The notes: a model not told the origin generated them from the letters alone. Shown: positions 34,650 through 43,872, numbered from the stretch's first letter. The stretch: 64,000 nt of DNA from Rhizobium sp. WYCCWR10014 (GCF_001657485.1 NZ_LXFU01000045.1:112962-176961); one strand, 5' to 3'. Made by a program: numbers and translations.

Positions 34650-36788
34650 ATGTTTGATACACACACAGTGGAAATCGAGTGGGCCGGCCGCCCGCTGAAG
34701 CTCGAAACCGGCAAGATCGCCCGTCAGGCCGACGGCGCGGTTCTCGCCACCTACGGCGAAACCGTCGTTCTCGCCACCGTCGTCTCGGCCAAGGCGCCGA
34801 AGGCCGGCCAGGACTTCTTTCCGCTCACCGTCAACTACCAGGAAAAGACCTACGCGGCCGGCAAGATCCCCGGCGGCTATTTCAAGCGTGAAGGCCGTCC
34901 GAGCGAGAACGAGACCCTCGTTTCCCGCCTGATCGACCGCCCGATCCGCCCGCTCTTCCCGGAAGGCTACAAGAACGACACGCAGATCGTCGTCACCGTC
35001 ATCCAGCACGACCTGGAAAACAATCCCGACGTGCTGTCGATGGTTGCCACCTCGGCAGCGCTGACGCTGTCCGGCGTTCCCTTCATGGGCCCGGTCGGCG
35101 GTGCGCGCGTCGGCTACATCAACGGCGAATACGTTCTCAACCCGCATCTCGACGAGATGGACGAATCGAGCCTCGATCTCGTCGTCGCCGGCACCTACGA
35201 CGCCGTGCTGATGGTGGAATCCGAAGCCAAGGAACTCAACGAAGACGTCATGCTCGGCGCCGTCATGTTCGGCCACAAGGGCTTCCAGCCGGTTCTCGAC
35301 GCGATCATCAAGCTCGCCGAAGTGGCCGCCAAGGAGCCGCGCGACTTCCAGCCGGCAGACTACTCCGCTCTCGAAACCGAGATGCTCGGCCTTGCCGAAG
35401 GTGAACTTCGCGAAGCCTACAAGATCACCCAGAAGGCCGACCGTTACGCCGCCGTCGACGCCGTCAAGGCGAAGGTGAAGGCCCACTTCCTCCCCGAGGA
35501 AGGCGAAGCCAGGTACACGGCCGAGGAAGTCGGCGCGATCTTCAAGCATCTGCAGGCAAAGATCGTCCGCTGGAACATCCTCGACACCAAGAGCCGCATC
35601 GACGGCCGCGATCTCGCAACCGTTCGTCCGATCGTTTCGGAAGTCGGTCTTCTGCCGCGCACCCATGGTTCGGCGCTGTTCACCCGCGGTGAAACGCAGG
35701 CGATCGTCGTTGCCACCCTCGGCACCGGCGAAGACGAGCAGTATGTCGACAGCCTGACGGGCATGTACAAGGAGCGCTTCCTGCTCCATTACAACTTCCC
35801 TCCCTATTCGGTTGGCGAGACCGGCCGCATGGGCTCCCCGGGTCGCCGCGAAATCGGCCATGGCAAGCTCGCATGGCGCGCGATCCGTCCGATGCTGCCG
35901 ACGCCTGAGCAGTTCCCCTACACGCTGCGCGTCGTCTCCGAGATCACCGAGTCGAATGGCTCGTCCTCGATGGCGACCGTTTGCGGTACCTCGCTCGCGC
36001 TGATGGACGCCGGCGTTCCGCTGGCAAAGCCGGTTGCCGGTATCGCCATGGGTCTGATCCTGGAAGGTGATCGCTTCGCTGTTCTGTCCGACATTCTCGG
36101 TGACGAAGACCACCTCGGCGACATGGACTTCAAGGTCGCCGGTACCGCCGACGGCATCACCTCGCTGCAGATGGACATTAAGATCGCCGGTATCACCGAA
36201 GAGATCATGAAGGTCGCCCTTGGCCAGGCCCAAGGCGGTCGCGCCCACATCCTCGGCGAAATGTCCAAGGCCATCACCGAAAGCCGCGGCCAGCTCGGCG
36301 AATTTGCTCCGCGCATCGAAGTCATGAACATCCCGGTCGACAAGATCCGTGAAGTCATCGGCTCCGGCGGCAAGGTCATTCGCGAAATCGTCGAAAAGAC
36401 CGGCGCGAAGATCAACATCGAGGATGACGGCACCGTCAAGATCGCCTCTTCCTCCGGCAAGGAGATCGAAGCGGCCCGCAAGTGGATCCACTCGATCGTT
36501 GCCGAACCTGAGATCGGCCAGGTCTACGAAGGCACGGTCGTCAAGACCGCCGACTTCGGCGCCTTCGTCAACTTTTTCGGCGCCCGTGACGGCCTCGTCC
36601 ACATCTCGCAGCTCGCTTCCGAGCGTGTTGCCAAGACGCAGGACGTCGTCAAGGAAGGCGACAAGGTCTGGGTCAAGCTGCTCGGCTTCGATGAACGCGG
36701 CAAGGTTCGCCTGTCGATGAAGGTCGTCGACCAGGCCACCGGCCAGGAAATCCCGAACGAGAAGAAGAAGGAAGAAGCGGCCGAATAA
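34650..36788 (+). CDS. pnp: Polyribonucleotide nucleotidyltransferase (PNPase)
   Basis: A 712-residue PNPase with two RNase PH domains, a linking helical domain, a KH domain and an S1 domain. Recognisable parts: AVLATYGETVVLATVVSAK, GGYFKREGRPSENETLVSRL, HGSALFTRGETQA, the catalytic SDILGDEDHLGDMDFKVAGT, KH GSGGKVIREIVEKTG and S1 YEGTVVKTADFGAFVNFFG. It degrades RNA 3'-5' with phosphate and is part of the degradosome. It lies downstream of rpsO, the conserved order, and is followed by a strong terminator. Confidence 0.98.
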   Translation: MFDTHTVEIEWAGRPLKLETGKIARQADGAVLATYGETVVLATVVSAKAPKAGQDFFPLTVNYQEKTYAAGKIPGGYFKREGRPSENETLVSRLIDRPIRPLFPEGYKNDTQIVVTVIQHDLENNPDVLSMVATSAALTLSGVPFMGPVGGARVGYINGEYVLNPHLDEMDESSLDLVVAGTYDAVLMVESEAKELNEDVMLGAVMFGHKGFQPVLDAIIKLAEVAAKEPRDFQPADYSALETEMLGLAEGELREAYKITQKADRYAAVDAVKAKVKAHFLPEEGEARYTAEEVGAIFKHLQAKIVRWNILDTKSRIDGRDLATVRPIVSEVGLLPRTHGSALFTRGETQAIVVATLGTGEDEQYVDSLTGMYKERFLLHYNFPPYSVGETGRMGSPGRREIGHGKLAWRAIRPMLPTPEQFPYTLRVVSEITESNGSSSMATVCGTSLALMDAGVPLAKPVAGIAMGLILEGDRFAVLSDILGDEDHLGDMDFKVAGTADGITSLQMDIKIAGITEEIMKVALGQAQGGRAHILGEMSKAITESRGQLGEFAPRIEVMNIPVDKIREVIGSGGKVIREIVEKTGAKINIEDDGTVKIASSSGKEIEAARKWIHSIVAEPEIGQVYEGTVVKTADFGAFVNFFGARDGLVHISQLASERVAKTQDVVKEGDKVWVKLLGFDERGKVRLSMKVVDQATGQEIPNEKKKEEAAE

Positions 36789-36810
36789 GCCGCCTTCCAG
36801 GTTCAATACC

Positions 36811-36839
36811 GGGCGCGGGAATGCTTCCGCGCCCTTTTT
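36811..36839 (+). terminator. Rho-independent terminator after pnp
   Basis: GGGCGCGG-GAATGCTT-CCGCGCCC followed by five T, 22 bp after the pnp stop codon. Confidence 0.88.
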
Positions 36840-36844
36840 GTATC

Positions 36845-37055
36845 CTAAAGCGCGGCGCGATCTTTCAGATCGTTAGCGCATAACCCCGAAAGTCGGAATG
36901 GATTTTCGGAAAGGGTTATGCGCAGATTCTAAAGTGATAGAGCGTCTTTAGCGTGTCTGAAAAGACGCGCGGCGCTCTAGCCGCACTTCAGGTCTTTGGT
37001 TTTGCGCATGTCGTGCTCGCAAAACCGCTGAACACTTTTGCACGACACGCTTTAA
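36845..37055. repeat. Composite RIME-like intergenic repeat
   Basis: Four dyad modules in a row: CTAAAGCGCGGCGCGATC; GCGCATAACCC...GGGTTATGCGC; the GAGCGTC...GACGCGCGGCGCTC module also seen at 11684; and GCATGTCG...GACACGCTTTA. This is the largest mosaic of the family in the window. Confidence 0.85.
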
Positions 37056-37069
37056 GACGAGACGAGACC

Positions 37070-38086
37070 ATGAGCAGCGAGACGCTGAAGACCCTGTTCC
37101 ATCCCTTTGCCAGCGGCACAGTCGCAGCGCCCGGCGAGGGCGAGCGCGTGCTCTTCCTCGGCGCCGAGGCAGGCTTTGCGCTGCCGGAAGGCTTTGCCGC
37201 CTCGCTCAGCGCCGTCCAGGGCTTCCGGCCGCTCTATCGGCAGCTGATGGCCCAGCGGATCGAAGCGAAGCCGGAGATCGACGGCGAGGACTACGATGCG
37301 GCTCTGGTGCTCTGCACCAAGCACAAGGGTGAGAACGAGGCCAATCTTGCCGCTGCTATCGCCCGTACGCGGCTCGGCGGCCTGATCGTCGTTGCCGGCG
37401 CCAAGGAAGATGGCATCCAGCCGCTACGCAAGCGGATGGAAGGTTTCAATCTCGCGGTCGACCACATGCCGAAATATCACGGCGTCGCCTTCTGGTTCGG
37501 CCGGCCGGCGGATGCAGACGAGATTATCTCCAAGATGGCAAAGGCGCCGGTGCGCGTCGACGGCCGTTTCAATGCGACCGCCGGCATGTTCTCGCATGAC
37601 CGCATCGATGCCGGATCGGAACTGCTCGCCTCGCGCCTGCCTGAGGATTTCACCGGCGACGTTGCGGATTTCGGTGCCGGATGGGGCTATCTCTCCGTCG
37701 AGATGGCGCGGAAGTCGCGTGGACTGACGCGCCTCGACCTCTACGAGGCCGATCACGCGGCTCTGGAGGCTGCCAGGGATAATCTGGCTGAGAATTGCCC
37801 GAACGCGCCTGCGCGCTTCTTCTGGCACGATCTGGCGGGTGAGCCGGTCAAGGATAAATACGATCTCGTCATCATGAACCCGCCCTTCCATGAGGGACAC
37901 GCGGCCGAGCCGGCGCTCGGCCAGGCAATGATCAAGACTGCCGCATCCGCCCTTCGCGGCGGCGGACGCCTGATGCTCGTCGCCAATCGCGGCCTGCCTT
38001 ACGAGCCGGTTCTGGCGGCGAATTTCAGGGAAAGCGGCGAAACCTGCCGCAACGCCCGGTTCAAGGTTCTCTGGGCGAAGAAATAG
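37070..38086 (+). CDS. RsmC-like class I SAM methyltransferase
   Basis: A 338-residue protein with two MTS-type halves. The C-terminal half has the SAM-binding VADFGAGWGYLSVEMA and the target-base motif NPPFHEG; the N-terminal half has lost these motifs, as in RsmC. RsmC methylates G1207 of 16S rRNA (m2G), which is the likely function, though RlmG-like specificity is possible. Start at the ATG 15 bases after the repeat, which carries the promoter region. A bidirectional terminator separates it from convergent fabI. Confidence 0.87.
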   Translation: MSSETLKTLFHPFASGTVAAPGEGERVLFLGAEAGFALPEGFAASLSAVQGFRPLYRQLMAQRIEAKPEIDGEDYDAALVLCTKHKGENEANLAAAIARTRLGGLIVVAGAKEDGIQPLRKRMEGFNLAVDHMPKYHGVAFWFGRPADADEIISKMAKAPVRVDGRFNATAGMFSHDRIDAGSELLASRLPEDFTGDVADFGAGWGYLSVEMARKSRGLTRLDLYEADHAALEAARDNLAENCPNAPARFFWHDLAGEPVKDKYDLVIMNPPFHEGHAAEPALGQAMIKTAASALRGGGRLMLVANRGLPYEPVLAANFRESGETCRNARFKVLWAKK

Positions 38087-38120
38087 GCTCAAGCGGCCTC
38101 GATACGATCTATCGACAGAA

Positions 38121-38155
38121 AAAGGCCGTGCGCATCATCTGCGTACGGCCTTTGA
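38121..38155. terminator. Bidirectional terminator between the methyltransferase and fabI
   Basis: AAAGGCCGTGCGCA-TCATC-TGCGTACGGCCTTT, one mismatch, flanked by A-run on the left and T-run on the right; works for both converging genes. Confidence 0.85.
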
Positions 38156-38172
38156 GTTTCAATCGATAGTGT

Positions 38173-38979
38173 TTATTCGACGTCCGCTTTGCGCAGCGTT
38201 TCCAGCGTCGGCATGGAGGTGACGTTGAAGCCGGCGTCTACGAAGTGGATTTCGCCGGTGACGCCGGAGGAAAGGTCGGAGAGCAGGTAGAGAGCCGAGC
38301 TGCCGACCTGATCGATGGTCACGGTCTTACGCAGCGGCGCATTGCGCTGGTTCCAGGAGAGGATCGCGCGGGCATCGGAGATGCCGGCGCCGGCAAGCGT
38401 GCGGATCGGGCCGGCGGAAATGGCATTGACGCGGATGCCGCGCGGGCCGTAATCGGCGGCGAGATAGCGCACCGAAGCCTCGAGCGCTGCCTTGGCGACG
38501 CCCATGACGTTGTAATTCGGGATGACGCGCGTCGAGCCATTATAGGTCAGCGTCAGCATGGCACCACCATCTTCCATCAACGGAGCGCAGCGCTTGGCGA
38601 TCTCGGTGAAGGAGAAACAGGAAATGACCATGGTGCGGCTGAAATTCTCGCGCGTCGTATCGGCGTAGAGACCCTTCAGCTCGTTCTTGTCGGAAAAGCC
38701 AATGGCATGGACGATGAAATCGAGCTTGCCCCAGCGCTCGCTTATCGCGTCGACGACGGCATCGACCGAGGCGACGTCCTCGACGTCGCAGGGCAGCACG
38801 AAATCCGAGCCGACCTCGGCAGCAAGCGGCTTGACGCGCTTGCCGAGCGCATCGCCTTGATAGGTGAAGGCGAGTTCCGCACCCTGTGCGGCGAGAGCTT
38901 TTGAGATCCCCCAGGCGATCGAGTGGTTGTTGGCGACGCCCATGACGAGCCCGCGCTTACCCTGCATGATTCCCGTCAT
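38173..38979 (-). CDS. fabI: Enoyl-[acyl-carrier-protein] reductase (NADH)
   Basis: A 268-residue FabI of the short-chain dehydrogenase superfamily. GVANNHSIAWGISKALAAQGAE is the cofactor-binding region, FIVHAIGFSDKNELKG lies near the active site, and the Tyr-x6-Lys pair is in NYNVMGVAKAALE. It reduces enoyl-ACP in the last step of fatty acid elongation. It follows fabB by eight bases on the same strand, so fabA-fabB-fabI are an operon for unsaturated fatty acid synthesis. This is the target class of triclosan. Confidence 0.95.
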   Translation of the reverse strand: MTGIMQGKRGLVMGVANNHSIAWGISKALAAQGAELAFTYQGDALGKRVKPLAAEVGSDFVLPCDVEDVASVDAVVDAISERWGKLDFIVHAIGFSDKNELKGLYADTTRENFSRTMVISCFSFTEIAKRCAPLMEDGGAMLTLTYNGSTRVIPNYNVMGVAKAALEASVRYLAADYGPRGIRVNAISAGPIRTLAGAGISDARAILSWNQRNAPLRKTVTIDQVGSSALYLLSDLSSGVTGEIHFVDAGFNVTSMPTLETLRKADVE

Positions 38980-38987
38980 ATTATTAT

Positions 38988-40220
38988 TTATCCGTTATAG
39001 CGCTGGAAGACGAGCGTGGCGTTGGTTCCGCCGAAGCCGAAGGAATTGGAGAGGGCAATGTCGATCTTGGCGTCGTCGATACGCTTGCGCACGATCGGCA
39101 CGCCTTCGAATTCCGGATCGAGCTCGGTGATATGGGCGCTTTCGCCGATGAAGCCTTGCTGCATCATCAGCAGGGAATAGATCGATTCCTGCACACCGGC
39201 AGCGCCAAGCGAATGGCCGGTCAGCGACTTGGTCGACTGGATGTGCGGGATCTTCGAGCCGAAGACTTCGCGGATGGCGCCGATTTCCTTGCTGTCGCCG
39301 ACCGGCGTCGATGTGCCGTGCGTGTTGACGTAGTCGACATCGCCTTTGACGGTGGCGAGCGCCTGGCGCATGCAGCGGATAGCGCCTTCGCCTGAGGGCG
39401 CGACCATGTCGTAGCCGTCCGAGGTTGCGCCGTAGCCGACGATTTCGGCGTAGATCTTAGCACCGCGGGCCTTGGCGCGCTCCAGCTCCTCGAGCACCAG
39501 CACACCGGCGCCGCCGGCGATGACGAAACCATCGCGGTTGACGTCATAGGCGCGCGAGGCGCTGTCCGGCGTGTCGTTATATTTGGAGGACATGGCGCCC
39601 ATGGCGTCGAAGAGGTTGGACATCGTCCAATCGAGATCCTCGTGGCCGCCGGCGAACATCACGTCCTGCTTGCCCCACTGGATCATCTCGGCGGCGTTGC
39701 CGATGCAATGTGCCGAGGTCGAGCAAGCCGACGAAATCGAATAATTGACACCGTGGATCTTGAACCAGGTGGCGAGTGTGGCCGATGCGGTCGAGGACAT
39801 CGCCTTCGGCACGGCGAAGGGGCCGATGCGCTTCGGGCTGTTGTTCTTAATGGTGATTTCGGCGGCTTCGATCAGGGTGCGGGTGGACGGACCGCCGGAG
39901 CCCATGATGATGCCGGTACGCTCGTTCTGAGCGTAGTCTTTCTCTTCCAGGCCGGAATCGGCAAGTGCCTGCTTCATGGCCACATGGTTCCAGGCGCCGC
40001 CCTGCGACAGGAAGCGCATGGCGCGGCGGTCGACCAGTTCGGCAAGTTCCGCCGAACCGAGCTTCGGACTGCCCCAGACCTGGCACTTGAACCCATGTTC
40101 GGCGAAATCGCTCGAAAAGGAGATACCCGACTTTGCCTGCCGCAAGGATTCGGTGACTTCGGCTGCGTCGTTTCCGATCGAGGACACGACACCCAGACCT
40201 GTGACAACTACCCGTCTCAT
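38988..40220 (-). CDS. fabB: Beta-ketoacyl-ACP synthase I
   Basis: A 410-residue condensing enzyme. The N-terminus RRVVVTGLGVVSSIGNDA is typical. The catalytic triad is visible: Cys in SSACSTSAHCIG, His in NTHGTSTPVGD and His in SLTGHSLGAAG. Its place directly after fabA and before fabI identifies it as FabB rather than FabF: it elongates the cis-3-decenoyl chain produced by FabA toward unsaturated fatty acids. Spacing to fabA is 45 bp. Confidence 0.95.
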   Translation of the reverse strand: MRRVVVTGLGVVSSIGNDAAEVTESLRQAKSGISFSSDFAEHGFKCQVWGSPKLGSAELAELVDRRAMRFLSQGGAWNHVAMKQALADSGLEEKDYAQNERTGIIMGSGGPSTRTLIEAAEITIKNNSPKRIGPFAVPKAMSSTASATLATWFKIHGVNYSISSACSTSAHCIGNAAEMIQWGKQDVMFAGGHEDLDWTMSNLFDAMGAMSSKYNDTPDSASRAYDVNRDGFVIAGGAGVLVLEELERAKARGAKIYAEIVGYGATSDGYDMVAPSGEGAIRCMRQALATVKGDVDYVNTHGTSTPVGDSKEIGAIREVFGSKIPHIQSTKSLTGHSLGAAGVQESIYSLLMMQQGFIGESAHITELDPEFEGVPIVRKRIDDAKIDIALSNSFGFGGTNATLVFQRYNG

Positions 40221-40265
40221 CTGATCAAACCTTTGTTGTTTTCGTCAGCCGCTCGAAATGCGGTT

Positions 40266-40781
40266 TCAGGCCGTCTTGTCTTTCGATAGACCGACGCGAA
40301 GGTCGGCCGCCTGATATATGGTCTCGCCGTCCGCCTTTAGCCAGCCGTCGGCGGTGCCGAGGACCAGACGGCCGCGCATGACACGTTTGAAGTCGATGCC
40401 ATATTCGATCAGCTTCGTCTGTGGCCGGACCATGCCCTTGAATTTCACTTCGCCGGTAGAAAGCGCCATGCCGCGACCTTCTTCGCCGAGCCAACCCAGA
40501 AAGAAACCGGTCAGCTGCCACATGCCGTCGAGACCGAGGCAGCCCGGCATGATCGGATTGCCTTCGAAATGGCAGGGAAAATACCAATCGTCGGGACGAA
40601 CGTCGTATTCGGCCCTGAGGTAGCCCTTATCGAAGGTGCCGCCCGTTTCGGAAATCTCCGTGATGCGGTGAACCATCAGCATAGGCGGCAGGGGCAGCTG
40701 CGCATTGCCGGGGCCGAACAGCTCGCCATGTGCGCAAGCGATGAGTTCTTCATACGAGAAGCTGGACTGTCTGGTCGTCAT
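40266..40781 (-). CDS. fabA: 3-hydroxydecanoyl-ACP dehydratase/isomerase
   Basis: A 171-residue hot-dog-fold protein. The catalytic His is in YFPCHFEGNPIMPGCLGLDGMW, the FabA signature, followed by the conserved Asp in the same segment. It dehydrates 3-hydroxydecanoyl-ACP and isomerises the double bond, the branch point to unsaturated fatty acids. First gene of the minus-strand fabA-fabB-fabI operon, divergent from irr; a 300-bp region between them carries both promoters. Confidence 0.96.
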   Translation of the reverse strand: MTTRQSSFSYEELIACAHGELFGPGNAQLPLPPMLMVHRITEISETGGTFDKGYLRAEYDVRPDDWYFPCHFEGNPIMPGCLGLDGMWQLTGFFLGWLGEEGRGMALSTGEVKFKGMVRPQTKLIEYGIDFKRVMRGRLVLGTADGWLKADGETIYQAADLRVGLSKDKTA

Positions 40782-41082
40782 AAAGTTTCTGTTTCCCCCC
40801 GCGTCAAGCCGATGGATGTGAACGTGTAGTCCAAGTTCTTCAGAAAATGAAGCACAAGCAAGGCAGCTTCATTCATCTCCCCGGACCAGGCTTGCGCCAT
40901 TATTTGGTGGTCGCATACAGGAAGGCTAGGGCTGGGACCAGACCTATTTGCGTCAAAAGCCCGTTTTTGCCGCGTTTATCAGGCTCCCGTCCCCATTGAA
41001 CTATTGAAAGGCTCCGATGCAAAAGTTATACCCCTTAAAGAAACATGATTGCTTTATGCCAGAATAACCGGAGTTGGTTTTG

Positions 41083-41502
41083 ATGACGGGTGCATTCCCG
41101 ATCGCAATAGAGGTAAGGCTGCGCGGTGCAGGCCTGCGCCCCACCCGCCAGCGCGTCGCGCTCGGCGACCTCCTGTTTGCCAAGGGCGACCGGCATTTGA
41201 CCGTCGAGGAACTGCATGAGGAGGCGGTTGCCGCCGGCGTGCCGGTGTCCTTGGCAACCGTCTACAACACGCTGCATCAGTTCACGGAAGCTGGTCTCAT
41301 CCGCGTTCTCGCCGTCGAGAGCGCCAAGACCTATTTCGACACCAATATTTCCGACCATCACCATTTCTTCGTCGAAGGCGATAACGAGGTGCTCGACATT
41401 CCCGTCAGCAACCTGACGATCGCCAATCTGCCGGAACCGCCTGAGGGCATGGAGATTGCCCATGTCGACGTGGTGATCCGCCTGCGGGCGAAGCAGGGCT
41501 GA
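41083..41502 (+). CDS. irr: Iron response regulator Irr (Fur family)
   Basis: A 139-residue Fur-superfamily regulator. The winged helix contains LRPTRQRVALGDLLF and VSLATVYNTLHQF. The HHH motif in NISDHHHFFVEGDNEV is the haem-binding site typical of Irr rather than Fur. The N-terminal haem-regulatory motif of Bradyrhizobium Irr is absent, as in other Rhizobium proteins. Irr represses haem synthesis and iron-storage genes under low iron in rhizobia. I start at the ATG at 41083; a TTG at 41074 would add three residues. Divergent from fabA, the conserved rhizobial arrangement. Confidence 0.93.
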   Translation: MTGAFPIAIEVRLRGAGLRPTRQRVALGDLLFAKGDRHLTVEELHEEAVAAGVPVSLATVYNTLHQFTEAGLIRVLAVESAKTYFDTNISDHHHFFVEGDNEVLDIPVSNLTIANLPEPPEGMEIAHVDVVIRLRAKQG

Positions 41503-41511
41503 CGACACCTC

Positions 41512-41560
41512 TAAAGCGCGTCATGCGACGCCCTTTAGATCTTTATTTTTGCATGTCGCT
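41512..41560. repeat. RIME-like repeat, degraded copy
   Basis: CTAAAGCGCGTCATGCGACGCCCTTTAG followed by a truncated GCATGTCG half. A broken copy of the family between convergent irr and the channel gene. Confidence 0.6.
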
Positions 41561-42196
41561 TCACATGACATCGTCTGGATGCCGGCCGGGCTTGTGCCTG
41601 TAGGTCGGGAAAGTCCAGCCGAACCACAGGGCTCCACCGCGCACGGCAAAGGCCGCCACGACGCCGCAGGCAGACGCCAGATAGAGCTGCATTCCGAGCG
41701 CATTGGCGAGCGTGAAGACGCCGGCACCGATGAGGGCTGCGGTCACGTAGATTTCCGGCCGCAACAGCACCGAAGGCTCGTTTGCCATCAGATCGCGCAG
41801 GATGCCGCCGAAGGTCGCCGTCAGCGTGCCGGTAACGATCGCGATGGTCGGCGAGCCGGTGGCGGCGAGGCCCTTGGCGGCGCCGATCACGCAATAAGCG
41901 GCAAGGCCGATCGCATCCAGCCAGATCAGCAGGCGATAGCGCGATTCCAGCAGATGGGCGGTGAAGAAAACGATGACGCCCACGATGCAGCAGACGAGGA
42001 TATAGGCGGGGTTCAGCACCCAGAAGACCGGCACGCGGCCGAGCACGATATCGCGCACGGTGCCGCCGCCCGTTCCCGTCACCATGGCGAAAAACAAAAA
42101 TCCGATCAGGTCCAGTTGCTTGCGCGAGGCCGCGAGCGCGCCTGTCGCGGCAAACAGCGCAATGCCGGCATAATCGAGATAGACGAGCAAGGACAT
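41561..42196 (-). CDS. TRIC/UPF0126-family membrane protein
   Basis: A 211-residue protein with about seven hydrophobic segments arranged as an internal duplication. The repeated glycine-rich motifs are FAMVTGTGGGTVRDIVLG in the first half and IVTGTLTATFGGILRDLMANEPS in the second. This is the UPF0126 (YicG/YadS) family, structurally related to TRIC cation channels; transport of cations or glycine has been suggested in other bacteria. I start at the ATG of SLLVYLDYAG, since upstream residues come from the palindromic repeat. Confidence 0.88.
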   Translation of the reverse strand: MSLLVYLDYAGIALFAATGALAASRKQLDLIGFLFFAMVTGTGGGTVRDIVLGRVPVFWVLNPAYILVCCIVGVIVFFTAHLLESRYRLLIWLDAIGLAAYCVIGAAKGLAATGSPTIAIVTGTLTATFGGILRDLMANEPSVLLRPEIYVTAALIGAGVFTLANALGMQLYLASACGVVAAFAVRGGALWFGWTFPTYRHKPGRHPDDVM

Positions 42197-42223
42197 GCGA
42201 ACCTCGGAACCGGCAGAAGTTTC

Positions 42224-42272
42224 AGAGCATGATGCCGAAAAGTGTGAGCGGTTTTCGGACGACATCATGCTC
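42224..42272. repeat. Intergenic palindrome (AGAGCATGATG type)
   Basis: AGAGCATGATGCCGAAAAGTGTGAGCGGTTTTCGG..CATCATGCTCT. Reverse-orientation relative of the repeat at 15156-15205, in the promoter region of the channel gene. Confidence 0.8.
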
Positions 42273-42347
42273 TACCTGTTCTCGGGAAAGAACCACGGCG
42301 GCAAGGGCGGCGCAAGGCGGCGGCGTCATAAAGCGAAGGTCTTTATT

Positions 42348-42402
42348 CGATGCATGTCGTTGTCCCAAAACCGCTGCACACTTTTGGACGATATGCATGA
42401 GG
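42348..42402. repeat. RIME-like repeat, second module only
   Basis: GATGCATGTCGTTGTCCCAAAACCGC..CACTTTTGGACGATATGCAT: the second dyad with compensating changes in both arms, placed 30 bp before the next gene. Confidence 0.75.
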
Positions 42403-42433
42403 CTACAGAGCCTTTACCCAAAAGAGGAAAGCC

Positions 42434-42907
42434 GTGAAAACGCTGGTGCTCGCCGTTCTGAATATCGTCCTGCTGCTTGTCATGCCGGCTGTCGCCCTCA
42501 GTCAGCAATCGCTGATTTCCGATCCTGAGATCTACGAGAAGAAACATTTCCAGGAGCAGTGCAAGACGGCCGAATTTGCCGACGGCTTCATCATCCGGCA
42601 GGACATCAACAATGATGGCCTGATCGACGCGGTGGTCAACGAAGGCCAGCTGACCTGCGACGGGCAGAAGGGGCCGCAATGCAACGACGACGGCTGCACC
42701 TATAATTTCTATCTGCAGGTTGCCGAGGGCGGTTATTTCATGATCGCGACGGCACAGATCTATGGCTACGATTTCGTCCAGCGCTTCGGCAACATGGTGC
42801 TGGCGATGAAGATGCATCCGCGTTTCTGCGACCGCACCGAAGGTGATCCCTGCATCGTGACGGCACGCGTCCGCGGCACGAAATTCGTCACCATCTCGAA
42901 AAAATAG
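42434..42907 (+). CDS. Secreted hypothetical protein with EF-hand-like loop
   Basis: A 157-residue protein starting at GTG after AGAGGAAAG. A signal peptide (LVLAVLNIVLLLVMPAVALSQ) is followed by a cysteine-containing domain. The segment DINNDGLIDAV resembles a single calcium-binding EF-hand or dockerin-type loop. Five cysteines (QCKTAE, LTCDG, QCND, GCTY, then FCDR and PCIV) suggest periplasmic disulfides. I do not recognise the family. It ends 4 bp before a convergent YdcF-like gene. Confidence 0.8.
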   Translation: MKTLVLAVLNIVLLLVMPAVALSQQSLISDPEIYEKKHFQEQCKTAEFADGFIIRQDINNDGLIDAVVNEGQLTCDGQKGPQCNDDGCTYNFYLQVAEGGYFMIATAQIYGYDFVQRFGNMVLAMKMHPRFCDRTEGDPCIVTARVRGTKFVTISKK

Positions 42908-42910
42908 CTT

Positions 42911-43696
42911 TCAGCCTGGATAGAGCTCCGACGTGCGGCCGGCGAGATAGTAGCCGACCAGGCCGTACCATTCGCGGATCGCCGTCGCCAGGTTCTGTGC
43001 ATTGAGGTTCGGCTGAGTGAAATCGAGCCCGAGCCTCACCTGGCCGTCGGTGCGATAATCGGTCGGCCAGGGCACGATATCGATGCCGAGCTTGCGGAAG
43101 ATGCCGACGGAGCGTGGCATGTGAAAACCCGATGTGATCAGCAGGCAGTTGGAAAGCCCCTGGCTTGCCAGGAATTCCTTAGTGTTAACGGCATTTTCAA
43201 AGGTCGTGCGCGATTGCCTCTCCTCGATCAGGCGATCCCTGCCAACGCCGAAGAGCGGGAAGAAACGCTCGGATACCGCCGCATCGCCTTCGTAGATGCC
43301 CGAAATGGAGCCGTCGCCGCCCGAAACCAGAATGCGCGACTGCGGAAATTTCTGCGCCAGCCGCAGGGCTTCGATGAAGCGATCGGCTCCAGCATTGAAT
43401 TCTATGCCGTGGCGCGCCGTGTTCACCTCGTTTTCGAAGGCGCCGCCGAGCACGATCATGCATTGCAGGCTATCTGGATCGGTCGGCTTTGCGAAGCGCT
43501 GTTCGAGACCCTGCATGAGCAGGTTGCCGGCCGTGGTGTAGAGCGTGACGAAGAGGATGAGGGCTGAACCCGCTGCGCCGAGGATACTTAAAATACGCCA
43601 GCGCAGAAGGCCAGCAAGCAGGGCAAAGAAGACGAGGAAGAATGCCAGCGACAGCGGCTGAGCGAAAATCCAGACAAGCTTCGAAATCAGGAACAA
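42911..43696 (-). CDS. YdcF/ElyC/SanA-family membrane protein (DUF218)
   Basis: A 261-residue protein. Two hydrophobic N-terminal segments (FAQPLSLAFFLVFFALLAG and LSILGAAGSALILFVTLYTTAG) precede a DUF218 domain: CMIVLGGAFE, ILVSGGDG, ESRTTFENAVNTKEFL-type segment with RTTFENA, and LLITSGFHMPRSVGIFRKLG. ElyC and SanA members act in envelope or peptidoglycan precursor metabolism; the exact reaction is not established. The membrane anchor and length fit ElyC. Confidence 0.88.
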   Translation of the reverse strand: MFLISKLVWIFAQPLSLAFFLVFFALLAGLLRWRILSILGAAGSALILFVTLYTTAGNLLMQGLEQRFAKPTDPDSLQCMIVLGGAFENEVNTARHGIEFNAGADRFIEALRLAQKFPQSRILVSGGDGSISGIYEGDAAVSERFFPLFGVGRDRLIEERQSRTTFENAVNTKEFLASQGLSNCLLITSGFHMPRSVGIFRKLGIDIVPWPTDYRTDGQVRLGLDFTQPNLNAQNLATAIREWYGLVGYYLAGRTSELYPG

Positions 43697-43763
43697 GACC
43701 CACTCCTTCGGGATTGGCGGCGGTCCTTCCTATCCGATTCGACGGTGACAGGAATGCGACGGT

Positions 43764-43872
43764 TCTAAAGCGCGGCGCGATCTTTCAGATTCGCTTACCA
43801 GGCTTTAGGTCTTTGGCTTTGCGCATGTCGTTGTCGCAAAACCGCTGCACACTTTTGCGCGACATGCTTTAT
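43764..43872. repeat. RIME-like intergenic repeat, full copy
   Basis: CTAAAGCGCGGCGCGATC...CTTTAG then GCATGTCGTTG...TTTTGCGCGACATGCTTTA; nearly identical to the copy at 4573. It reaches the stop codon of the next gene. Confidence 0.85.

Noticed and set aside
34491..36806. A 771-codon open frame opposite pnp
   Set aside because: Same antisense artefact; pnp on the plus strand is unambiguous.
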